From Persicimonas caeni (GTDB lineage Bacteria; Myxococcota_A; Bradymonadia; Bradymonadales; Bradymonadaceae): a stretch of 64,000 bases of DNA. Positions 18,279 through 26,199 of the stretch are shown piece after piece (the stretch's first letter is position 1; each line of letters starts with the position of its first letter). Location of the stretch: contig NZ_CP041186.1 of NCBI RefSeq assembly GCF_006517175.1, positions 7,983,207-8,047,206 on the forward strand, in the 5' to 3' direction. A model generated the notes under the pieces. It was not told the DNA's origin, searched no databases, and saw only the letters and a program-made list of their open reading frames with translations. Position numbers and translations under genes: made by a program.

Positions 18279-18658
18279 AGAAACCCTCTCGTACTAGCGT
18301 AGAGCACAAAGCACCGCCGTGCGCGCAGAACATAAACGCGCTCACCGCGCGTGGTCAGAGAACCACGAGGTGGGCTGGCGGCGTCGCTCGTTCGAGACTG
18401 TGCGAAAGAAGTGGGTGGCCCATCCGTGGGCCGCGCGGTTCTAAACGCGCGCTTCATCCTTGAAGACTTCCTTCGGCGACTCGTCCTTGAGTCTCGTCCC
18501 GCGTGGAGGCGCAACGCCCTCTTCCATGAGTCAACTTGTTGAGACTTTGGGCTTTCGAACCCGCATTGCTCACAAATCTCCTGGCTACCTTGCCGAACAT
18601 TTGTGACCAATCCGCATTCGAAGCCGCCCAAACAGCCTGCTTCTTGTCGCCCGACTCC
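18279..18658. other. 380-bp spacer between mraZ and rsmH without a recognisable gene
   Basis: In most dcw clusters rsmH follows mraZ directly. Here a 380-bp gap is present. On the minus strand it holds a 6-bp inverted repeat (CGTGGT with ACCACG) about 75 nt before rsmH and several CGCGCG-rich runs. The open frames through it have no ribosome binding site and are Arg/Ser-rich, so they look spurious. It may be a structured leader or a decayed gene. Confidence 0.5.
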
Positions 18659-19117
18659 TTATAGGCCGAACTCGGCGACCTTGGCCTGCAGCTCCTCGGC
18701 GTCTTCCAACGCCGCGTCGACCGCAGCATCCCAACGTGGCTTCGACCAAAGCTGAACCTTTTCGAGCTGGCCGACCCACACCACCTCGCGCTCGAGCCCG
18801 CCGAATTGCCGCATCGGCTGGGGAACGAGCAGGCGGCCGTGGCTATCGAGTGAGCATTCTACAGCTCCAGCAACGAACACTCGCAAGACGCGCTGAACGT
18901 TGGGGTCGAACTGCGGAAGTGAGCGCACCTTCTCTTCGAAGTTGAGCCACTTATCGAGCGGATAAAGCTCCAGGCTCTTCTCGAAGTTTCGCGTCAGGAT
19001 AACCCGGTCAGCATTGCTACCCTCGACATCCATCTCGGCGAGTACTTCGCGGAACCTCGCCGGGAGGCTGACGCGGCCCTTGGCGTCCATCGTATGTTCG
19101 TACTGACCTCGAAACAT
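18659..19117 (-). CDS. mraZ: MraZ transcriptional regulator of the dcw cluster
   Basis: DNA-binding protein with two SpoVT-AbrB-like swapped-hairpin halves. The first has MFRGQYEHTMDAKGRVSLPARFR; the second has VECSLDSHGRLLVPQPMRQFGGL. Both carry the DxxGRxxxP core. In studied bacteria MraZ forms a ring that binds GTGGG-type direct repeats upstream of its own gene and represses or activates the dcw operon. Length is 152 aa from ATG 19117, which matches the family N-terminus. ATG 19165, with AGGA about 10 nt upstream, would add 16 residues and cannot be excluded. It is the first gene of the cluster and is preceded by candidate operators. Confidence 0.95.
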   Translation of the reverse strand: MFRGQYEHTMDAKGRVSLPARFREVLAEMDVEGSNADRVILTRNFEKSLELYPLDKWLNFEEKVRSLPQFDPNVQRVLRVFVAGAVECSLDSHGRLLVPQPMRQFGGLEREVVWVGQLEKVQLWSKPRWDAAVDAALEDAEELQAKVAEFGL

Positions 19118-19247
19118 GACGCCGAGCCGTCGAGTAACACCGCTGACCGGGATGCGTCCGTGCATCGCTGGCCATCCTGACGAATCGAACCGTCCTTGGC
19201 TCGACCGTGCCGTGGGTTATCACCCGCTACCACGTTATGGGAATCCG

Positions 19248-19290
19248 TCCCACTGCTCCCCACTATAGGGTTGGTAGATCCCCCCGTCAA
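19248..19290 (-). promoter_or_regulatory. Predicted mraZ promoter with two MraZ-type boxes on the -10
   Basis: On the minus strand TTGACG (19290-19285), a 17-bp spacer and TATAGT (19267-19262) make a near-consensus sigma70 promoter. GTGGG occurs at 19263-19259, overlapping the -10, and again at 19253-19249, exactly 10 bp later. That is the spacing and direction known for MraZ operators, and the location fits repression. The leader would be about 138 nt. Confidence 0.72.
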
Positions 19291-19396
19291 GAAAGTTAAT
19301 CAATAATTGAGGGCTGTCTTTGATCAACTGGAAACCAACGCGATCAACGCGCGCCCAAACACACCCAATTTTTCGTTAATTTCCAGCCACTTAAGG

Positions 19397-19417
19397 TTTT
19401 CCACAGGGTTTTCCACA
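19397..19417 (+). promoter_or_regulatory. Two DnaA-box-like 9-mers 12 bp apart
   Basis: TTTTCCACA occurs at 19397-19405 and 19409-19417. Both match the TTWTNCACA DnaA-box consensus. An A/T run (AAAAAATTTTT) follows. On the other strand the same sequence reads GTGGAAAAC twice, so it could equally belong to the GTGG box family next door. Confidence 0.4.
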
Positions 19418-19478
19418 GGCCAAAAAATTTTTCTGGACAGGCCTCAGAAACCGCCGACTCACCGCCCGCTATATTCGC

Positions 19479-19775
19479 GTGGATCGGAGTGGGATAAAAG
19501 TGGGATGAAGGTGGGAAACGGCGGTGGATCCAGGTGGAAAACTGGGCAACTCGAGGTCACAACCAACTGAAATGGGCGTCAGAGGGCGATGTGGGCCGAA
19601 GTGGAACGCCGGCGTGGATCAAAGTGTCAGGCGGCCGTGGGTGAAAGTGGAAGGCCCAAACACAGGGTGTGGATCGAAGTGGAGGGACGTGGTGGATCGA
19701 AGTGGAGGGACGTGGTGGATCGAAGTGGAGGGACGTGGTGGATCGAAGTGGAGGGACGTGGTGGATCGAAGTAGA
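19479..19775 (+). repeat. Array of about 20 GTGG(G/A) boxes, candidate MraZ operator array with a 23-bp tandem repeat
   Basis: GTGGG or GTGGA boxes recur mostly every 10-13 bp from 19479. The first six are spaced 10, 11, 11, 13 and 10 bp. From 19669 the pattern becomes a 23-bp tandem repeat (units start at 19669, 19692, 19715, 19738 and a partial at 19761). Each unit holds two boxes 10 bp apart plus three bases. Boxes such as AAGTGGGA match the MraZ site type, but they point away from mraZ. Reading frames through the array are repetitive and lack ribosome binding sites, so it is treated as non-coding. Confidence 0.6.
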
Positions 19776-19778
19776 ACG

Positions 19779-19826
19779 CAAAAAGCGCGGGCCTCACGCC
19801 CATCGAAATGGCGTGAGGCCCGCGCT
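19779..19826 (-). terminator. Strong terminator after the small gene at 19854-20057
   Basis: A perfect 17-bp stem (19784-19800 with 19810-19826) and a 9-base loop are followed on the minus strand by TTTTGC. It starts 28 nt after the small gene's stop. It directly abuts the GTGG array and would insulate it from upstream transcription. Confidence 0.85.
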
Positions 19827-19853
19827 CTAATCTCTGCTGGCTGACAGCGACCC

Positions 19854-20057
19854 TTACAGGGCGCTCTCCTCCATGTCGTACTTCACGTACTTCGGCATGA
19901 CCCGAACCTTCTTGCCGGCCGCGTACTCGAGCTCGACGGTCTGGTTAATGGGCACCATCTCTTTGGAGACGAAGCACATGATCTTCTGGCCGCCGCCGGC
20001 CTGCTGATTCTCACCGGCCTCTGCGGGCTGCTCGTTGCTCTTTTCTTCTTCGGCCAT
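19854..20057 (-). CDS. Small hypothetical protein, 67 aa
   Basis: Not recognised. The first 25 residues are Glu/Gln/Gly-rich and probably disordered. The rest (KIMCFVSKEMVPINQTVELEY to VRVMPKYVKYD) looks like a compact beta-rich fold with a single cysteine. It is supported as a real gene by an AGGAGAG ribosome binding site 6 nt before the ATG and by the strong terminator just downstream, making a monocistronic unit. It has no signal peptide or membrane segment. Its link to the neighbouring dcw cluster is only positional. Confidence 0.75.
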   Translation of the reverse strand: MAEEEKSNEQPAEAGENQQAGGGQKIMCFVSKEMVPINQTVELEYAAGKKVRVMPKYVKYDMEESAL

Positions 20058-20213
20058 TTTTGACTCTCCTGTCGTTTATGGAACGTCTTGGTCTTAATTC
20101 TCTGGTCTGGCTCGAGCCGACACGTGCCGACTCGGGAGCAGTGTGAACTAGCAGGACGACTCCGCCTCGTCAACAGATGCGCGCCGAGCGCTGTTCCAAA
20201 TCCGTGTCATCGC

Positions 20214-21938
20214 TCAGTTTGCCGGAGCCGTGCCCCGCGGGTCGAGCGGCGTGAAGTACTCGGCGCTGTCGAGCGTGGTGGTGGTGCCATCGAAGCGCCC
20301 CACCCCGCCGATGAGCAGGATCTTGCCGTTCGACAGCGGAGTCGCCGTGAAATCGGCCCGCTCGTTGTGCGAGGTGCCCTCGGTGGTTCGGGCTGTGTAC
20401 GGCTTGGGATCGCCCAGGTCGCCAAACTCGAGCACCTCCGACGAGGTGAGACGAGCTTGCGAACCATCCCGACCGCCGAGCACGACGATATTGTTGGAGT
20501 TGGAAAGCTCGATGGCCTGCGGGTTGCCGCGGCCTTCTTCAAGACGCCAGTTGCCTTCTGCGAGAAACTCGTCGCGACCCAAGCTGCTGAATTCGAACGT
20601 ATCGGTCACGTTGCCGTCGAGGTCGGTATAGCCACCGATGGCCATGACCAACGAGCCATTGTTCGGTGTAATGCGAAGCGCTGCGAAGGCATAGCGCGCC
20701 GTGTTCATCGAGGCCGCCGTGCTGATGCTCACCCCTCCGGCGTCACCGCTGACCGTCTCCGTCGAGCTGAGCGCACCGCTAGGCCCACGTCCGCCCAACA
20801 ACCAAACGGTCTCTCCGTCTCCCATCAGCACCGCCTCGTGCTCGGCGCGCCCTTCGCCCATCTGGCCGACGGTTTGCACCGACGACTCGTCCAGGTCGAT
20901 GAGCTCGACCGAGTCGAGCACGTCGTTTTCGCCGCCACGACCGATGCCGCCGGCGACGATGACCGTGTTGTCCGACGGGCGATAGGTGGCGGTGTGGAAA
21001 GCGCGCGGCGCCTCGAGGGTCAGCGGCGAGCCGCTGGCGTCGACGAGTTGCTGCACGCGCGTACCCGGCGCTGCGTTCAGGTCGATGAGTTCGATGGAGT
21101 TGAGGGCGCGAGCGTTCGGATCACCGGAGGTAAACCCACCGATGACCAGAAACTTGTCATTTCCAATCGGGGTGACCGTGTGGAAAGCGCGCCCTTCGAA
21201 GAGGCGGTCGGCCGAGTTTGCGCGCACGCCGCGCGTCTGCGGGTCATAAGAGAGGTCGGTAAAATAACCCGTGGCCGGGTCGAATTCCATCAGGTCGTCT
21301 TGGACGATCTTGATCTGCGGGAGCCCTGCCGGCCGGCGCACCGGGTCGACATGGGCGCCGCCGACGATGAGCGCCTTGTTGCCGCCATCGTAGGGCACGG
21401 TCACATGACCGACGCGACCGAGCCAGCGGTCGGCCTCGAAGTCACGCACGGCGCGATAGTCCATGCGGCTCTGGGTCAACTCGGAGCGTCCGGCCTTGTT
21501 GACCACCGAGCCCACCGGCGAGAAGGTATCGACCTCGTCGACTTGGATACGGTAGCCCTTGACCAACTCGTCGCCGTCGAAGTCGAACAACGGCGTGGCG
21601 CCGGTGGCGACAGGAACACCCTGCGTATCCACCACCTCGAACTCCATGCGCAGGTCGTTGCCAAACCGAAGTTTGGGGATGACTGCGCGTTGCTCCGAGG
21701 GGTTGAAGGCGGCCGTATTGACCAGCTGACCGGTGCCCGGATGGGTCAAATTGACTCGGACCTGTGCAGCGGTGTCGAACACCGGCAGCCGCGGCTGAAA
21801 CCCGACGGTGCCATCTTGGCCCGAACCCCATCCGATAACCTGGATATTGAGCTTGGGGTCACGCTCGACCTCGTCGCCACAACCCACGGCAGCGGCCACC
21901 AGCGCCGAGAGCACCACCAGAACACTAATTCTCTTCAT
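20214..21938 (-). CDS. Kelch-repeat lipoprotein
   Basis: Secreted lipoprotein with a type II signal: a basic start, a hydrophobic core and lipobox AAVGC giving Cys20 if ATG 21938 is used (GAAGAG upstream). ATG 21953 and starts up to 21974 are possible. A beta-sandwich-like N-domain (to about residue 170) is followed by at least five Kelch-type blades with 'GG' turns: ALIVGGAHVD, FLVIGGFTSG, VIVAGGIGRGG, VWLLGGRGPSG, VMAIGGYTDLDG, IVVLGGRDGSQ, ILLIGGVGRFDG. Such beta-propellers bind ligands or proteins; no enzyme active site is evident. It lies directly downstream of the PEGA protein gene, probably in the same transcript. Confidence 0.85.
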   Translation of the reverse strand: MKRISVLVVLSALVAAAVGCGDEVERDPKLNIQVIGWGSGQDGTVGFQPRLPVFDTAAQVRVNLTHPGTGQLVNTAAFNPSEQRAVIPKLRFGNDLRMEFEVVDTQGVPVATGATPLFDFDGDELVKGYRIQVDEVDTFSPVGSVVNKAGRSELTQSRMDYRAVRDFEADRWLGRVGHVTVPYDGGNKALIVGGAHVDPVRRPAGLPQIKIVQDDLMEFDPATGYFTDLSYDPQTRGVRANSADRLFEGRAFHTVTPIGNDKFLVIGGFTSGDPNARALNSIELIDLNAAPGTRVQQLVDASGSPLTLEAPRAFHTATYRPSDNTVIVAGGIGRGGENDVLDSVELIDLDESSVQTVGQMGEGRAEHEAVLMGDGETVWLLGGRGPSGALSSTETVSGDAGGVSISTAASMNTARYAFAALRITPNNGSLVMAIGGYTDLDGNVTDTFEFSSLGRDEFLAEGNWRLEEGRGNPQAIELSNSNNIVVLGGRDGSQARLTSSEVLEFGDLGDPKPYTARTTEGTSHNERADFTATPLSNGKILLIGGVGRFDGTTTTLDSAEYFTPLDPRGTAPAN

Positions 21939-21970
21939 TCGACTCTTCGTCATAACTTGCATTGTGTGCA

Positions 21971-23545
21971 TCACCAGGTCAGCTGGGCGTCGAAACTCTC
22001 GGGACCGTCCGAGCCGCTGTCAGCGGCGTAGACGATACCTCCGACGACCAGGGCCACGCCCAAGGCCGCGGCACCACCGCCTATCCAGAGCCACTTGTCG
22101 CTCTCCCCTTCCTTGTCCGACGGGTCCGGCTCGGGCAGCGGTTTGACCGACTGTCCTTCGTCCTTCTCCTCGTCGGCTGCAGCCACTTCGGTGGGCTTCT
22201 CCTCGCCAGCCTCGGCGCCCGCGCCTTCACTCTGCCCTTGCTCGGCGTCCTCGGTCTTCGACTCACCGGCACCGGCGGCGACCGTGGGCTTCTCCTCTTC
22301 TTCGGGAGCGCCCAGCTCGACGCTGGTAATCGCCTTGTCCTCGGGCATCGTCTCGACCGCCGTCACCATGCGGTTGGCGAGCTGGCTGACGCCGACGCGA
22401 AGGTTGGAAAGCTGGATGTTGAATTTGACGCTGTCAGCCTGAACCAACAGGCCGTCGGAGGCGCGGTAGACGAACGGCGCGGCCACATACTCGCGGCCCT
22501 GTCGAACCATCGCGACCCAGCCGACATACTGGGCGCCGGTGCGCGTGACGAGTTCGGACAGATACGGCTCGAGCTCTTTGGTGGCGAAGCTACCCGACTT
22601 AATGGCCTCTTGCAGCCCCGAGTAAAACGCCGGCGCGTCGGAGTCGTCCTCGCCTGCCTGCTGCTTTTTGCCGGCGCCGAGTTCGACTTTGAAATCCTGC
22701 TTCTTGCCGCGACCGCGCACCCGAATCTGCTCGGACCACACCCCGCCGCTGGGCGAGCGCACCACCATGTAGTGGTAGCCGTAGCCCACGTCCTCGACCG
22801 TCGCCGGCGTCTTGCCCTTCATGACCCCGTCGATATAGACGAGCGCCTCGTCGACGTCGGCCTCGATGATGAGTTTTCCGGGGCCGCCCTTTTTGACCTT
22901 CTTGGCCTCGTCCTCGAACACCTGGCGAAGCTCCTTGGGGAACTTCTCGGCGTCGAGCGTGGCTTCGGGGCGCAGGTGGGCGAACACCTTCATCTTCTTG
23001 CGGCCGTCGAAGTCGTAGCCGGCGTTGAAGTAGGCCAACGCCATATTCTTATACGCGTCGGCCAGCACGTCGAAGTTCGTCAGGTCGGCGATATTCTGCT
23101 CCATGATATCGACCGCCTTCTGGAAGGTCTTCGAGGCTTTTTCATCCTCGCCCGCCGTCAGAAGGCCGATTCCGGAGGTGTAGAGGCGCTCGGCCTCGGC
23201 CACCGCCGCGTTGGCACGCCCACCGCCCTGCTTCTGGAGCTTTTCGTACGAAGGCAGCAGCTCGATCTGGCTCTTGCCCTCGAGTTGGCCGCGCAACATC
23301 TCACCGACGCGCTCGGGGATAATGCTCGAGATTTCGTCGCGCACCCCTTGGGTCGGCACCACGAAAAGCTTCGGGGTCGGCCCCGCCGGCTTGGCAGGCT
23401 GGGCCTGCTCACCCTCGCCTTCTTTTTGTTGTTCTCCGTCGGCGCTTTGCTGCGCGAGCACCGCAAACGGTGAAAAAACAAACGCTAACGCGGCGAAAAC
23501 GGCCACAAATGGCCGCATCACGCCCTGGTGTTGAGACTGTCTCAT
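21971..23545 (-). CDS. TPR and PEGA domain membrane protein
   Basis: 525 aa. An N-terminal signal peptide (MRPFVAVFAALAFVF to AVLAQ) is followed by a Glu/Gln-rich linker. A segment (PKLFVVPTQGVRDEISSIIPERV) resembles domains that test for outer-membrane lipoprotein-like partners. TPR-like helices (residues about 100-190) precede a PEGA domain (GKLIIEADVDEALVYIDGVM). An acidic low-complexity stretch and a C-terminal membrane helix (WLWIGGGAAALGVALVVGGIVY) complete it. ATG 23545 is chosen with AGGAG 11 nt upstream; ATG 23518 is possible. PEGA domains often occur in surface-anchored proteins. Its stop overlaps the potential GTG start of the Kelch gene. Confidence 0.82.
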   Translation of the reverse strand: MRQSQHQGVMRPFVAVFAALAFVFSPFAVLAQQSADGEQQKEGEGEQAQPAKPAGPTPKLFVVPTQGVRDEISSIIPERVGEMLRGQLEGKSQIELLPSYEKLQKQGGGRANAAVAEAERLYTSGIGLLTAGEDEKASKTFQKAVDIMEQNIADLTNFDVLADAYKNMALAYFNAGYDFDGRKKMKVFAHLRPEATLDAEKFPKELRQVFEDEAKKVKKGGPGKLIIEADVDEALVYIDGVMKGKTPATVEDVGYGYHYMVVRSPSGGVWSEQIRVRGRGKKQDFKVELGAGKKQQAGEDDSDAPAFYSGLQEAIKSGSFATKELEPYLSELVTRTGAQYVGWVAMVRQGREYVAAPFVYRASDGLLVQADSVKFNIQLSNLRVGVSQLANRMVTAVETMPEDKAITSVELGAPEEEEKPTVAAGAGESKTEDAEQGQSEGAGAEAGEEKPTEVAAADEEKDEGQSVKPLPEPDPSDKEGESDKWLWIGGGAAALGVALVVGGIVYAADSGSDGPESFDAQLTW

Positions 23546-23902
23546 GTCTTTCGAAGCTCCTGACGCGTAACTGCGACTCGTCCCGCGGAGGCCCAACACC
23601 GACCAGCTTGCGCCCAAGCCGGGGCTGAGATAGGGACTGTCGAACCAATCTATCTAGAGACGCGTTCGAGTGTACCATTTCGGGGACTTCTGGATACCAC
23701 GTGCCAATTTTCAGCGTCAACCGCGTGTCGCGGTGCGTCATGGTTTGAGCGAGCGACGAGGCTCGATCGCGAACCGATGGGCTCACGCCGGATTGATATG
23801 TGCTTGATTCTTGGTTCTTGGTTCTCGATGACTGTAAGATGACGCCGAGACTGCGCGGCAACGCATCTCAGACCGTCACAAGACTCCGCCAGGCAGCACT
23901 CC
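23546..23902. other. 357-bp divergent intergenic region
   Basis: It separates the PEGA gene (minus) from the histidine kinase gene (plus). No open frame here has a credible ribosome binding site and no hairpin or promoter stands out. It probably holds both promoters. Confidence 0.4.
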
Positions 23903-25510
23903 ATGCGCCTCAGTATCGCCACCAAAATCTTTCTGGCCTTCACCGCGGTGGTCGTGATCTTCACCGGGGTGCTGATGTTCGGCACCTACCGCACCCAGAC
24001 GCTGTACGAGCGCATCCAGCAACTCAACCACACGGTGGTGCCCATCTCACTGTTGTTGAGCGACGTGCAGACCGACCTGAAGAGCTTCAACGTGGTGCTC
24101 AATGAGCGCGACCCGCTGGTGCTTCGTCGCACCCTGCAGATGACGCGGCTCATCTACTTTCTGCCCGACCGGTTCACCCGTAAGCTTACGCGCGCCCGCG
24201 AGATGGCCGAGGAGGCCAACCTCGACGAGTTGACGGACGCCCAGCAAGCGTCGTTGGCCAACCTCGAGGAGCGGCTGCAGAGCCTGCGCAGCCGCGCCAT
24301 CGGCTTCGCCGGGCGCTCTCGCCGGTTCAGCCAACTGGTGCTCGATGAAAAGCCGCGTGAAGACCCCGACGCCTACGCCCAGCAGCTCATCGACCTGCAG
24401 GCCGAACTGCGCACCGACGCGCGCCAGCTCGACGACCAGATCACGGCGCTCAGAAAGGACTTGCGCGCGGCCACCGACGTGGCGCTGGCGAACGCCAACG
24501 ACAGCCAGCGCTCCAGCCTCTACGCGCTGGGCACGCTCAGCGCCGTGGCGCTGCTCATCGCCGTGGGCCTCCTGATCGCCGTGCTCATGACCATGCGCCG
24601 GTTGACCACGTTGACCGAAGCGACCAAGCGGATCGGTGAGGGTGACTACCGCCCCATCGAGGATATCGCCGAAAGCAAGCTGGGCCATGACGAGATCACG
24701 ATGCTCACCCGCGAGTTCAACTCGATGGCCGAGAGCTTGGCCGAGCGCGACGCCAAACTGCGTGAGCAGCACGAGCAACTCCTCAAATCGGAGCGCCTGG
24801 CCACCGTCGGCCGCATGACCAGCCTGATCACCCACGAGCTTCGAAACCCGCTGTCGAGCATCAACCTGAACTCCGAGATGCTCCAAGAATCACTCATCGA
24901 ACGAGGCATCTCGGCCGACGACGACGAGGTGATGCCGCTTCTGGAGACGATCATCGACGAGGTCGATCGCCTCCGCGACATCACCGAGGAGTATTTGGTC
25001 TACGCGCGGCTCCCCTCGCCGCAACTCGAGCCGAGGAACCTGCCCGACGTGGTCGAGAGCCTCATCGACTTCCACATGTTCGAGTGGTCGCAAACAGGTG
25101 TCGAGGTCGACCTGCAGGTCGACGACGCCACGCTTGGCGTGATGGCCGACGGAAACCAGCTTCGCCAGGCACTGCTCAACATCATCAAGAATGCCATCGA
25201 GGCCAGCCCGCCGGACAGCTGCGTCACCGTCGAGGTCACCCGACGAGACGGCCACGCCGTCGTTGCAGTTCACGACGAGGGTCAGGGCATCGATCGAGAA
25301 GCCCGAAAACGCATCTTCGACCCTTTCTTCACCACCAAGTCGAACGGCACCGGGCTGGGTCTTGCGATGACCCAACAAATCATTGAAGAGCACCATGGCA
25401 GCATCGCGGTCGAGTCCCGAGAGGGTCACGGCGCCACGTTTGTGATTAGGTTGCCCTTACAGGTGCAGAAGGCAGAGAGTACCGCCGCCGTCGCCAAGGA
25501 GTCTGCGTGA
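23903..25510 (+). CDS. Membrane sensor histidine kinase
   Basis: 535 aa. The first membrane helix is at residues about 8-28. A periplasmic helical sensor region (about 29-205, four-helix-bundle-like, rich in Arg/Leu/Gln) is followed by a second helix (LSAVALLIAVGLLIAVLMTM), a HAMP domain (LTEATKRIGEGDYRPI) and a short coiled coil. The HisKA H-box is THELRNPLS with phosphoacceptor His311. The HATPase_c domain has the N box (NIIKNAIEA), G1 (DEGQGID), F (FDPFFTTKS) and G2 (GTGLGLAM). No receiver domain or adjacent response regulator is present, so it is an orphan kinase. The stop overlaps the GTG of the next gene (GTGA). Confidence 0.95.
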   Translation: MRLSIATKIFLAFTAVVVIFTGVLMFGTYRTQTLYERIQQLNHTVVPISLLLSDVQTDLKSFNVVLNERDPLVLRRTLQMTRLIYFLPDRFTRKLTRAREMAEEANLDELTDAQQASLANLEERLQSLRSRAIGFAGRSRRFSQLVLDEKPREDPDAYAQQLIDLQAELRTDARQLDDQITALRKDLRAATDVALANANDSQRSSLYALGTLSAVALLIAVGLLIAVLMTMRRLTTLTEATKRIGEGDYRPIEDIAESKLGHDEITMLTREFNSMAESLAERDAKLREQHEQLLKSERLATVGRMTSLITHELRNPLSSINLNSEMLQESLIERGISADDDEVMPLLETIIDEVDRLRDITEEYLVYARLPSPQLEPRNLPDVVESLIDFHMFEWSQTGVEVDLQVDDATLGVMADGNQLRQALLNIIKNAIEASPPDSCVTVEVTRRDGHAVVAVHDEGQGIDREARKRIFDPFFTTKSNGTGLGLAMTQQIIEEHHGSIAVESREGHGATFVIRLPLQVQKAESTAAVAKESA

Positions 25511-26199
25511 AAGTCATGACGTACAATATCCGCCTGGGCATCCAGCAAGGGGTCGAGGCGATCGCCCGTGTCATCCGTGAACAGCGCCCCGACATCGTGG
25601 CCTTGCAGGAGGTGGGACGTGGTTGGAGAATGGGTCCCGAAGGCGACACCGCCGCCGAACTGTGTACCCAGTGCGACCTACCGCACCACGTCTACGTGAC
25701 CACCATCGACGACGACGGGCAACACTACGGCCACGCCATCTTGTCGCGCTGGCCGCTCCAAAACCCCGAAATCGTTCGATTCACCCAGAATATCGACGAG
25801 CCGCGCGCGGCGCTCATCACCCGCGTCGACGCCGACGGCCAACCGCTACGGATCATCTCGACGCACCTGTCGCACCGCGACCCGGAGCGCGCCGTGCACG
25901 GCACCGAGCTCGTCGAGCTGGTCGGCAAAGTCACCTCAGAAGACTGCCCCACCCTGTTGATGGGTGATTTGAACGAAGAAGACGACGCCGACTTCATCCA
26001 TGCGCTCAAAGACCGCATGGCCGACGCCGGCGACCTGGTGGAGGGAAAGACCTACCCGAACCCCGCTCCGATGGTGCGCATCGATTACCTGATGGCCCAC
26101 GGCGGGCGCTTCGAGGGGGCGCAGATACTCGACGAGCGGGAGGCTTCCGATCACCGCCCGCTCGTCGCCAGCTTAATCCTCAGCTCGCCTGACTCTTGA
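25507..26199 (+). CDS. Endonuclease/exonuclease/phosphatase (EEP) family protein
   Basis: 230 aa metal-dependent phosphohydrolase fold. Motifs seen: MTYNIRLG, IVALQEVG (metal-binding Glu), the RAALI strand, STHLSHRDP, LLMGDLNEE (catalytic Asp/Asn), RIDYLM, and the C-terminal ASDHRPLVA (catalytic His). These match the EEP superfamily (DNase I, exonuclease III, sphingomyelinase, inositol phosphatases). Lack of a signal peptide suggests it is cytoplasmic. The substrate cannot be told from sequence. It starts at a GTG overlapping the kinase stop by 4 bp, so it is translationally coupled to the sensor kinase. Its 3' end overlaps the convergent FHA gene by 20 bp. Confidence 0.9.
   Translation: MKVMTYNIRLGIQQGVEAIARVIREQRPDIVALQEVGRGWRMGPEGDTAAELCTQCDLPHHVYVTTIDDDGQHYGHAILSRWPLQNPEIVRFTQNIDEPRAALITRVDADGQPLRIISTHLSHRDPERAVHGTELVELVGKVTSEDCPTLLMGDLNEEDDADFIHALKDRMADAGDLVEGKTYPNPAPMVRIDYLMAHGGRFEGAQILDEREASDHRPLVASLILSSPDS

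Noticed and set aside
18218..18631. A 137-codon minus-strand frame in the mraZ-rsmH gap
   Set aside because: It overlaps the rsmH start, lacks a ribosome binding site, and is Arg/Ser/Thr-rich without any recognisable motif.
19390..19480. Replication origin
   Set aside because: Only two DnaA-box-like sites occur, with no dnaA, dnaN or gidA genes nearby; too little support to call oriC.
19524..19844. A 106-codon repetitive plus-strand frame through the GTGG array
   Set aside because: The 23-bp unit is not a multiple of three and the frame has no ribosome binding site; it reads through the terminator hairpin. The array is better explained as DNA sites.
20088..22031. A 647-codon plus-strand frame over the Kelch lipoprotein
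   Set aside because: It is antisense to a gene with a signal peptide and Kelch blades. It has no known domain and is His/Arg/Val-rich as expected for a shadow.
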